DNA from: DASUGM01 sp036274055
Lineage (GTDB): Bacteria > Acidobacteriota > Vicinamibacteria > Vicinamibacterales > SCN-69-37
DNA length: 27,462 bases
Assembly (NCBI GenBank): GCA_036274055.1
Contig: DASUGM010000044.1
Span: forward strand, 1-27,462
Direction: 5' to 3'
The position numbers and the translations under genes were made by a program. The notes under the pieces were generated by a model. It saw only the letters and a program-made list of their open reading frames with translations. It had not been told where the DNA came from and did not search any database. Of this stretch, positions 21,146 to 27,462 are shown piece by piece (the stretch's first letter is position 1; each line of letters begins with the position of its first letter).

Positions 21146-21747
21146 GGCCTGCCTCCGGCGAGCTCGCTCAGGTATTCACGCACCATCAGCCTCGCTCGAT
21201 GGACCCGCTGACGCACCGTCGCGGGTTCGACTCGCAACACCTGCGCGACCTCTGCCGTGGAGAGTTCTTCCAGGTCACGCAGCACGAAGGCTTCCCGGTA
21301 CAAGTCCGGCAAACCATCGATGGCGGCCTGTGCTTTCTCCGCCAGCACTTGCCGATCAAGCAGTTCGTCGACGCGACACACCACCCGTAGCGCATCGGGC
21401 GTCTCTTCGAGCCTGCCGTCGGCGTCGAAGCGCGGCTGAAATTCGTCGAGCGATTCGGCCGGCCGGCGCGACCGCGCCCGCCGATGCATCAGTCCAGCGT
21501 TGGTGGCGATCCGGTAGAGCCAGGTGCTGAACTGTGCGTTGCCTCGGAACGTCAGGACGTTGCGATAGACCTGCCAGAACGTCTCCTGCACGACGTCCGG
21601 CGCATCGGTTTCGCTCGTCAGCCGACATGCAAGACGAAACACACGCTGCTGATAGCGCAGCACCAGCGTTTCGAAGGCGGCATCGTCCCCGGCGGCAGCA
21701 CGTGCCGCGAGATCCTCGTCGGTCGATTCCGGCGCGCGGCCGATCAT
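21142..21747 (-). CDS. ECF-type RNA polymerase sigma factor
   Basis: A 201-residue sigma-70-family protein with only regions 2 and 4. Region 2 at about 24-92 has DAPDVVQETFWQVYRNVLTF and FSTWLYRIATNAGLMHRRA. Region 4 at about 137-193 has LPDLYREAFVLRDLEELSTA, then EVAQVLRVEPATVRQRVHRA, the -35-recognising HTH. It is co-encoded with a zinc-finger anti-sigma, so it is released when that protein is inactivated. ATG 21747 has GGGAG too close for an ideal SD. GGAAC at 21834-21838 (minus strand) is a possible -35 of a self-regulated promoter, but no matching -10 is clear. Confidence 0.93.
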   Translation of the reverse strand: MIGRAPESTDEDLAARAAAGDDAAFETLVLRYQQRVFRLACRLTSETDAPDVVQETFWQVYRNVLTFRGNAQFSTWLYRIATNAGLMHRRARSRRPAESLDEFQPRFDADGRLEETPDALRVVCRVDELLDRQVLAEKAQAAIDGLPDLYREAFVLRDLEELSTAEVAQVLRVEPATVRQRVHRARLMVREYLSELAGGRP

Positions 21748-21773
21748 GCTCCCGATTCTACGCGTCGCCTCTT

Positions 21774-21801
21774 GTGATGCCGGCAGAAGCCGGGTTGTGA
21801 C
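21774..21801. repeat. REP-like hairpin GATGCCGGC-agaa-GCCGG
   Basis: CCGGC (21780-21784) pairs with GCCGG (21789-21793) around AGAA, within the wider word GTGATGCCGGCAGAAGCCGG and ending GTTGTGAC. It has the form of the widespread extragenic palindromes whose translation reads VMPAEAG. It lies in the leader of the ECF sigma gene. Confidence 0.55.
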
Positions 21802-21837
21802 AGGCCGATGTCGGCGATGCGGTCGGAGTAACCGTTC

Positions 21838-22683
21838 CTAACGCCGCTTCGGCAAGAGCAGCACGATCGCGCCGCGGAGTTTCCACGACGGCGCGGTCTC
21901 GGGATGCACGGCGAATCCACCGAAGCCGACCTGATAACTCGCCGGCAATGTGCCGAACGACGATACCTTCGAGACCACGACGTTGATCGGTACCGTCCAC
22001 TGCTCGTCAGCCGCCTTGAAGTTGCCGGTGCTCTCCGACTGCAGAGTCAGCGTCAGCGCTTTCTTCGTCGTGAACGCCAGGAACGGCTGCACAAACATCT
22101 GGTTGACGTCCTCGCGCTTCGCATTGCCCGAGAAGGACCAGACCTGATTCCAGAGTGCGCCGTAGGTCCATTGCCCGGCTTGCTTCAGCGCCACGATGGT
22201 CGGCCCGGCGCTCCACTTCTCGGTGCCGAGCGTCGGCTCGGTCGTAGACGGGAGGCTGATCACCGGACCTGCTCCCCAGGTAAAGGAACTCCCGGTGCGC
22301 GGTGAAAAGAAGAACGAGGTGAGGATGTCGCTCACGCCGGATGCGGCGGCGCCGCCCTCGAACAGGGGCGGCTGCGATACGAGCGGCACGATCACCCGCG
22401 CGATCAGATTCCACTTGGGTGTCAGCGCAAACGGCATCACCGGCTGGATATTGAGAATAAAGCGGGTCTGCTTGTCGGGACCGACGTTCTGTTCCCAATT
22501 GAACTGGAAGGGCACGCTGACGAGATCCGAGATCGGATTCGACAGCTTCTTCGCCAGTTCCGCGTCGTCGCCGACGCCGGCTCCAGCCGGTTGGGCAGGA
22601 GAAGACTGTGCAAAGACAGGTGCTGAAACACACAGCGCGAGACAGACAACCGCGATCGCGCGGCCGGGCATTGAGGTTGTCAT
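21838..22683 (-). CDS. Exported porin-like outer-membrane protein, unknown substrate
   Basis: A 281-residue protein with a normal signal peptide (cleavage near PVFAQ-SS). After an Asp/Ala/Lys linker it has alternating amphipathic strands with family features LSNPISDLVSVPFQFNWEQN, FILNIQPVMPFALTPKWNLI and ARVIVPLVSQPP, and FSPRTGSSFTWGAGP later. Proteins of this kind are predicted outer-membrane beta-barrels related to MetA-pathway porins; database entries sometimes carry the odd name neuromedin U. The role is probably passage of small compounds across the outer membrane. It ends in Arg-Arg, not the aromatic residue typical of barrels. It follows the large envelope protein gene by 7 bp on the same strand. 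Confidence 0.72.
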   Translation of the reverse strand: MTTSMPGRAIAVVCLALCVSAPVFAQSSPAQPAGAGVGDDAELAKKLSNPISDLVSVPFQFNWEQNVGPDKQTRFILNIQPVMPFALTPKWNLIARVIVPLVSQPPLFEGGAAASGVSDILTSFFFSPRTGSSFTWGAGPVISLPSTTEPTLGTEKWSAGPTIVALKQAGQWTYGALWNQVWSFSGNAKREDVNQMFVQPFLAFTTKKALTLTLQSESTGNFKAADEQWTVPINVVVSKVSSFGTLPASYQVGFGGFAVHPETAPSWKLRGAIVLLLPKRR

Positions 22684-22690
22684 CTTGGGA

Positions 22691-25615
22691 CTATTCCACC
22701 GCGCGGTAAGACACCAATTTCCACTCGCCGTTCAGCCGGCGCCAGACCAGCACGAGCGCGCCGCCCGGCCGGCCTTCCTGGACCACCTGCAGCAGGACGC
22801 CATAGTAGGTGCCGTACTGCGGTGTCGCAGACGGGACGAACTTCTTTGGCGGCACCACCCCGCAGGCGTACATCTCACCTAGCTCGGTCGGCGCCTCGAC
22901 GATGGTGAAGTCCTGCTCGAAGGCGTGCTTCACGACGCGCACGGCCGGCGACCACGGGATCACCGGATTCATCGCCGATCTCAAGCTGGTCGGCCGCCGC
23001 CACTCCTTCGCCGCCCGCTCCAGCAGCTGGATGCTGGCCTGCTGCAGCCGCTCCGTGGACGACTTCGGATTCACCTGCATCGAATCGGCGACGCACGGAA
23101 GAACGTCCGGAGCAAAGAACGAGACGGCTTCCCGATAGTTGCCGCGGATGATCCAGTCGGCGAGAAATTCCTGCGCCGCGTCAGCGAGCTCTGGAATCGA
23201 GGCATTCGCAGGCCGGTTTGGCGGCAGCGGATTTTCAGCCCGGGTCGTTGCGCCGCCGAGCGGTCCGGAGGCTTCGTCAGAGTCATCGCCGAACCTCACC
23301 GCCCCGAACACCTCCGACCACCAGTTGCCGAATCCGCTCCACCGTCCTTCGTGGCGACGTGCGTTGTCGCCCGCTCGCACGTCCGAATTCGACGACGTGA
23401 GGTGGCCGTTGAACAGCGATTGCGGCGCCTTGCTGGCCCGATAATCGACGTCGATGTCGGCGCTCAGTCCGTCATCGGCCATTGAGAACTGCACGCTCGG
23501 CGCGCCCGTGCCCAGGCGGAAGGAGTGCGGGTATCCCGCGTGATAGACCGTGTTTTCGTGGCTCCGGACGAACTCTCGCGAGCGCTCGAGAATGTCTTTC
23601 GCGTTCGGCTGCAACGTCACATAGATCCGGAACTGCTGATCGCCGCTCTTTCCGCCCTGCTCGCCGGCGATACGGTCGAGACCCGCGACCAGGTCGATCG
23701 CCCGGCCGAGCGGCTTCTTGTCGTCGTCGGTGAGCGTCGAGCGCGACAATGCATGAGTGATCGCGTCGAACGTCGTCTGCTCGGACAGGCTGAGCGAGCG
23801 GAAGCGCTCCTCCGGAGTCATGGTTTCGCCGAGCTTGACGTTCAGCGCGCGAGCGTAGCTGTCGAAAATCCGTTGCCGGTCGGCGTCCAGTTCCACATAG
23901 CGATTGCGGACCGTCCGCATGACGATCCGAGGATCGACCAGCGAACGCCCGGGCCACTCGCGATCGATGCCGACGACGCGAAGCCCGTCTGGCTCACGGC
24001 GCAGATAGACGTTCACGACCATGCCGGGGTCGACGCCCTCCGCAGTGATCTGTGCCAGCACGTAGCTGCCCGACGGCACGCGGCTGGCGTCCGGCGGGAT
24101 CCGTTGGTCCTGGCTGGCCGACGCCAGCACCGCCGCCGGCTTGCCGGCGCGGTTGTCGTAGGTCAGCCAGTTCGTGCGGTATCGTCTCGGCGCCGCGAAC
24201 TTGTGCTGCACGGCCAGATCGACGAAGGTCAGTTCGCCGCCGCGAACCGCGAACTCGTCGAGCGCCAGGACCGCGGCGAAATACGTGCGGCCGATGCGAT
24301 TGCGCCGCTCGATCAGGCAGTCCGCGATCCACTTGGCGGCGTTCGGATCGGAGTACTGCGCAACCTGCACGATCGCGCGGATGTCATCGTCCGTGAATGC
24401 CGCCACCTGTCTCGCCGCCCAGAACGCATCATCCGGCAGCCGGTTGGCGAACGGCGCGATTTCGTACAGGTTGGTCCACTTTTCCGGCTCGAAGGTCTCG
24501 GCGTCGAAGCCGCCGACGGCCGGCAGATCGGGGTACTTCGCGCGCATCCAGCCCGGCGTGTAGATGCCGAGGCCGACGATGTTGCGCAGCGCCGTGCTCT
24601 GTCCGTACACCGGATCGCGGCCTTCCCACACCATCTTCGGTCCGGTGACGCCGCTGCCCAGCGTCGCCGCGAAGTCGTACAGGTAGTGGCGGATGTGCGG
24701 CGGCTGTCCCGGCGGCTGGACGACGATGTCGACGGTGTGCAGCGCATCGAAGCGCGTGTGGTTCAACCATGCCGAGAAGACCTGCAGGCCGCGCAATTCG
24801 CGGCGGTGCTCATGCGGGATGACGTCGTTCGCGTCGTCGCTGCGGGTGCCGAACATCTGAAATGGACCGGCCAGCGACACGCCGTCGGTCGGGACCCTGA
24901 GAGCGACGGCGCGGTAGCGGCCGTCGCTGCGGCGCGCGACATCGGCAAGCAGACGATCGATGTGCTCAGGGAGCAACGGTCGCACCCCGGCGTTGGAGTT
25001 GACGTCGGTCGCGTTGGGTTCAATCACGAGCTGGTCGCGACTGAAGTCCGCGAGATACGTCTCGGGGACGTAATAGCCGAGGGCGTGAAAGAAGCGCGAC
25101 GCGATCATCTCCGCGCCGGTCGCCAGTTCAGGCGCGTCTCGCGAGTCGAAACGCAACAGGTAGACGCGGTTGTTTGAATCCTTGAAGACGAGCGTCGGAC
25201 GCAGCCCCTGGTTCTTCAGCAGCAGGACCTGCCACGGGCCGGTCTTCGACGGCGGCTGATCGCTTCCGCTGCCGCGCTGCAACTCTGCGAGGCTCATGCG
25301 CGTCCGACCGTGACGATTCACGTACCACGCGCCGTCGAGCACGTCCCCCAGCGTGTTGACGCCTTGCGCGGGGATGACCTGCTTGCCGGGATGCCGCTCT
25401 CCCGGATGGCCGAATGTGGCCGACATCGCTTCGAGAAGCACACTGAGATTGCGCTTCCCGGGATCGGGCACCGGCAAGGGCGCTGGCTCGCGAAGCAGCG
25501 GGTCGTCGGGATAGAACTTCTGCGCCGCCGATTCGCCTCGACCGATGCCGATCGCGATGATGAGCAGCGCGAGCACGCGCGCGACATGGGGCAGAGTCTG
25601 CCGAGCGGTCGTCAT
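22691..25615 (-). CDS. Large exported multidomain protein with kinase-fold-like core, undescribed
   Basis: A 974-residue protein with a signal peptide (about 1-31, VLALLIIAIGIGRGESAA). Residues about 120-360 recall the HipA/CotH-type kinase fold: LVFKDSNNRVYLLRFD (142-157, Lys145), ELATGAEMIASRFFHALGYY (163-182) with a possible paired Glu, WLNHTRFDALHTVD (283-296, candidate catalytic Asp290) and HYLYDFAATLGSG (310-322, Asp314 as a DFG-like metal ligand). The Asn usually found after the catalytic Asp is not present. A middle part (about 440-760) is unrecognised apart from DVDYRASKAPQSLFNGHLTS, then a GRWSGFGNWW segment. The C-terminus (about 805-974) with FFAPDVLPCVAD and ALVLVWRRLNGEWKLVSYR resembles an NTF2-like fold. 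ATG 25615 overlaps the barrel-protein stop (TAATG). Domain calls are by eye. Confidence 0.7.
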   Translation of the reverse strand: MTTARQTLPHVARVLALLIIAIGIGRGESAAQKFYPDDPLLREPAPLPVPDPGKRNLSVLLEAMSATFGHPGERHPGKQVIPAQGVNTLGDVLDGAWYVNRHGRTRMSLAELQRGSGSDQPPSKTGPWQVLLLKNQGLRPTLVFKDSNNRVYLLRFDSRDAPELATGAEMIASRFFHALGYYVPETYLADFSRDQLVIEPNATDVNSNAGVRPLLPEHIDRLLADVARRSDGRYRAVALRVPTDGVSLAGPFQMFGTRSDDANDVIPHEHRRELRGLQVFSAWLNHTRFDALHTVDIVVQPPGQPPHIRHYLYDFAATLGSGVTGPKMVWEGRDPVYGQSTALRNIVGLGIYTPGWMRAKYPDLPAVGGFDAETFEPEKWTNLYEIAPFANRLPDDAFWAARQVAAFTDDDIRAIVQVAQYSDPNAAKWIADCLIERRNRIGRTYFAAVLALDEFAVRGGELTFVDLAVQHKFAAPRRYRTNWLTYDNRAGKPAAVLASASQDQRIPPDASRVPSGSYVLAQITAEGVDPGMVVNVYLRREPDGLRVVGIDREWPGRSLVDPRIVMRTVRNRYVELDADRQRIFDSYARALNVKLGETMTPEERFRSLSLSEQTTFDAITHALSRSTLTDDDKKPLGRAIDLVAGLDRIAGEQGGKSGDQQFRIYVTLQPNAKDILERSREFVRSHENTVYHAGYPHSFRLGTGAPSVQFSMADDGLSADIDVDYRASKAPQSLFNGHLTSSNSDVRAGDNARRHEGRWSGFGNWWSEVFGAVRFGDDSDEASGPLGGATTRAENPLPPNRPANASIPELADAAQEFLADWIIRGNYREAVSFFAPDVLPCVADSMQVNPKSSTERLQQASIQLLERAAKEWRRPTSLRSAMNPVIPWSPAVRVVKHAFEQDFTIVEAPTELGEMYACGVVPPKKFVPSATPQYGTYYGVLLQVVQEGRPGGALVLVWRRLNGEWKLVSYRAVE

Positions 25616-26910
25616 TAGAACCGTCTCCGCGACACGTCGCTGATCGACCAGATCCAGCGCGTGCCCTCGCGCCCGGTGGCGACGTCCATGCGCAACACGA
25701 CCGCGCCGCGGAGCCGGACGCGCATCCCGATGCCGCCGCTGTAGTTCAAGTCGGCGAAGTCGATGCTTCCCTTGTTTGCCACCGTCTTGCCGGCGTCGGC
25801 GAACAGCGCCATCTCGAGGCCGCTGAAGGCGTACCAGCGATGCTCGACGGCGGCCATGAACGCGTTGTTGTCGTGAAACCGGTAGTAGTTGTAGCTGCGC
25901 AGCTCGAAGCTGCCGCCGAGCGTCGGCAGCAGATAGAAGGGAACGATCTGATTGTCCTTGCCGGCGTACGCAAGCCGCGCTTTGACGAACAGCGCCAGGA
26001 CCCGCTGCTGGTTCATATACGGGAAAAATTGCTGCCCCTCGATATCCAGCTGGCGATGGTTGTAGGTGCCCCCTTCCTTGTCCACGTAGCGTCTGAATTC
26101 AAGCCCGTAGAAACCCCCGCTCCTCGGGCCTCGCGCCGGATTTCGAGTGTCGAATCCCGCGAACGCACCCCAGGATAGGAATGTCGTGTCGTCGAAGAGT
26201 CCGGGCGCGGTGATCGCGTCGAATTTGGTCTCGATCGACGGGATGTCGCCCCCGCTGACCGCGCCGGTGTGCGCGGCACCGTAGCCGATATCGAGGCCGG
26301 CGTTCAGCGCGCGTGTGAACCGGTAGCCTGCCCGAGCCGTGCCCGACGCCGTGTTCAGCTGATACCGGGTGCGGTCTTCCTTGAGGGATTTGGCACCCAG
26401 ACCGTAGTAATCCATCTGCGGCGACCGTTCGTACTTGATGTAGAGGTTCACGAAGGTCGCGTCCGACCGTTTCAGATGGTTGATTTGCAGCTCGCCGTCG
26501 TAGAGCTGGGCGCCGCGCAGTGTGCCGCGCGCGGTGACCCGCGCGGTGAGCACGTCGTTCAACAGATCCGAGCGCCGGTAGCCAATGCCGAACGTCTGGC
26601 CTTGTCCCGAGCGCGTGCCCGAAAGCAGCAGCTGCCATCCGTTGTTGCCCTCGCCGGTCTCGATGCCTTCGATGAAGCCGCGATCCAGCAGGCGGTTGGC
26701 CCGGGCGACCAGCGGGCTCTCCCGCTCGGGCCACAACGTCGCGTCCTTCTGGCGCCGCGCGAGCTCGATTTGCTCGACGCGGGTCGTCGGCTCGGCACTC
26801 TGCCTGGCGGGAGCCGATGCGGTCGGCGTCTGCGCCAACACAGCCGGAGCGTAAAGGCCCGATATCAGTACGCTGGCGACGGCGATGCCGGGCAGGGAGG
26901 TTGATCGCAT
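25615..26910 (-). CDS. BamA/TamA-like outer-membrane beta-barrel protein
   Basis: A 431-residue protein. ATG 26910 is preferred because it gives a compact signal peptide (MRSTSLPGIAVASVLISGLY, then APAVLA-QTP); an in-frame ATG at 26943 would add 11 residues. After a charged linker, the rest alternates in amphipathic strands typical of the Omp85/D15 surface-antigen barrel: FGIGYRRSDLL, RGPRSGGFYGLEFRRYVD, LPTLGGSFELRSYNYYRFHD and LEMALFADAGKTV, then GGIGMRVRL and the final Phe (SRRRF), a beta-signal. No POTRA domains are obvious, so it may be a short Omp85 form used for protein or lipid export. Its stop overlaps the start of the 974-residue protein, so the two are translated together. Confidence 0.82.
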   Translation of the reverse strand: MRSTSLPGIAVASVLISGLYAPAVLAQTPTASAPARQSAEPTTRVEQIELARRQKDATLWPERESPLVARANRLLDRGFIEGIETGEGNNGWQLLLSGTRSGQGQTFGIGYRRSDLLNDVLTARVTARGTLRGAQLYDGELQINHLKRSDATFVNLYIKYERSPQMDYYGLGAKSLKEDRTRYQLNTASGTARAGYRFTRALNAGLDIGYGAAHTGAVSGGDIPSIETKFDAITAPGLFDDTTFLSWGAFAGFDTRNPARGPRSGGFYGLEFRRYVDKEGGTYNHRQLDIEGQQFFPYMNQQRVLALFVKARLAYAGKDNQIVPFYLLPTLGGSFELRSYNYYRFHDNNAFMAAVEHRWYAFSGLEMALFADAGKTVANKGSIDFADLNYSGGIGMRVRLRGAVVLRMDVATGREGTRWIWSISDVSRRRF

Positions 26911-26999
26911 AGGACTCGGCTGTGAATGGAAAGCACTTGCCATGCCACTGCGTATGGCGTGGCGCGATTCAGCCGTCAGTACCCGCGGATCGCAAGTGC

Positions 27000-27035
27000 C
27001 TGAGATCTGGGGTGCGAGCAGCGCCCCGATCTCAG
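27000..27035. terminator. Stem-loop between the oxidoreductase and barrel genes
   Basis: CTGAGATC-t-GGGG (27000-27012) pairs with CCCCGATCTCAG (27024-27035), 12 bp with one bulged T, around an 11-nt loop. On the minus strand it lies 16 bp after the oxidoreductase stop and 57 bp before the barrel-protein coding start region. It has no T-run, so termination would be partial or factor-dependent. Confidence 0.4.
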
Positions 27036-27051
27036 CCCGCCGTCACCGGCG

Positions 27052-27462
27052 TCACGAGCCGTCTTCGAGCTGGCTCCACGCGCCTGCCTCGAGCCCGAGC
27101 TGCTCGCTGATTCGATACGCTGCCCGGCCGAGTATCCCGGTGTAGGTCGGAAACGACAACGGCAGCCGGGCCAGTTCCTCGACGCGCATGCCGCCGGACA
27201 TGGCGATCGCGGTGACCTGAACGATTTCGACGGCGCGTTCGCCGACGACGTGGCATCCGAGGATGAGGTGGCTCGCACGGTCAACGACCAATTTGCAGAA
27301 GCCATCCGTTCGCCCGTCGATGATCGTTCGCGTCGTTTCGTGAAAATGCACGGTGGCCGCGACCACGTCGTGCGTCGATCGCGCCACGGCTTCGGTCACG
27401 CCGACCCGCGCGTACTCGGGCTCGGAGAAACCTCCAATCGGAGACACGCCTTCGTCGAGCGA
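27052..27462 (-). CDS. Partial FAD/NAD(P) pyridine nucleotide-disulfide oxidoreductase, C-terminal domain
   Basis: The frame is open to the window end and stops at TGA 27054-27052, giving 136 residues. It starts in PIGGFSEPEYARVGVTEAVA, the entry to the dimerization domain of dihydrolipoamide dehydrogenase, glutathione reductase or mercuric reductase-like enzymes, and includes GFCKLVVDRASHLILGCHVV and GERAVEIVQVTAIAM. The usual catalytic His-Pro-Thr-x-x-Glu at the end is replaced by LSFPTYTGILGRAAY, so the His and Glu are lost. This agrees with oxidoreductases that do not use a disulfide, such as transhydrogenase-like or quinone-reducing members. Gene direction places it upstream of the barrel cluster, with a stem-loop between. 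Confidence 0.85.
   Translation of the reverse strand, partial: SLDEGVSPIGGFSEPEYARVGVTEAVARSTHDVVAATVHFHETTRTIIDGRTDGFCKLVVDRASHLILGCHVVGERAVEIVQVTAIAMSGGMRVEELARLPLSFPTYTGILGRAAYRISEQLGLEAGAWSQLEDGS

Noticed and set aside
23525..25177. A 550-codon open frame on the plus strand
   Set aside because: It is antisense to the 974-residue exported protein, whose signal peptide and neighbour overlaps mark it as the real gene; the plus-strand product has shadow-type composition.

Overview
The window is about 27.5 kb of GC-rich, gene-dense chromosome. Several signs point to an Acidobacteriota-like soil bacterium, most likely of the Vicinamibacteria type: a Ser/Thr kinase fused to a TolB-like propeller, the dispersed CCTTCGACTTCGCTCAGGG repeat, degenerate GTGC-word palindromes between genes, and an ECF sigma/anti-sigma pair. 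This assignment is inference from gene content; no rRNA or ribosomal protein gene is present. I see no prophage, CRISPR array or intact transposon.

Layout. 1-1.4 kb: the tail of an excisionase-like HTH gene, an orphan H-box protein and a FliA/WhiG-type sigma factor behind a candidate sigma-54 promoter. 1.5-3.7 kb (minus): a PCYCGC-motif exported protein and a hybrid histidine kinase. 3.7-7.0 kb (plus): a tightly coupled run of 2,4-dienoyl-CoA reductase-like SDR, OB-HD nuclease (YhaM type), EamA transporter and a membrane protein with HETGH. 7.1-9.4 kb: divergent FabZ-like dehydratase and a GAF-GAF-PPM phosphatase. 9.4-9.95 kb: a 540-bp non-coding stretch with repeats, a strong terminator and folded elements. 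10-13.6 kb: a double-PDZ membrane protein, a sensor with GAF but no output domain, a lipid kinase and a small basic protein. 13.7-15.6 kb: tRNA-Gln, then (minus) a quinone-oxidoreductase-like gene, a cyclophilin-like protein and a broken cupin gene. 15.7-16.3 kb: a HigBA toxin-antitoxin module with a palindromic operator, whose 3' end overlaps a large Ser/Thr kinase gene (16.3-18.9 kb). 18.9-21.7 kb (minus): an ECF sigma, zinc-finger anti-sigma and methyltransferase operon, a small membrane protein and a lipoprotein. 21.8-26.9 kb (minus): a cell-envelope cluster of a BamA/TamA-like barrel, a 974-residue exported protein with a kinase-like core and a porin-like protein. 27.05-27.46 kb: the C-terminus of a pyridine nucleotide-disulfide oxidoreductase.

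The recurring themes are signalling (two sigma factors, histidine and Ser/Thr kinases, a PP2C-type phosphatase, GAF sensors) and the cell envelope. The two most unusual things are (i) long imperfect palindromes built from degenerate 5-9 nt words, which sit in all three convergent junctions between intact protein genes that have spacing, and (ii) the coupled pair of an exported kinase-fold-like protein and an outer-membrane barrel, which looks like an undescribed envelope system.
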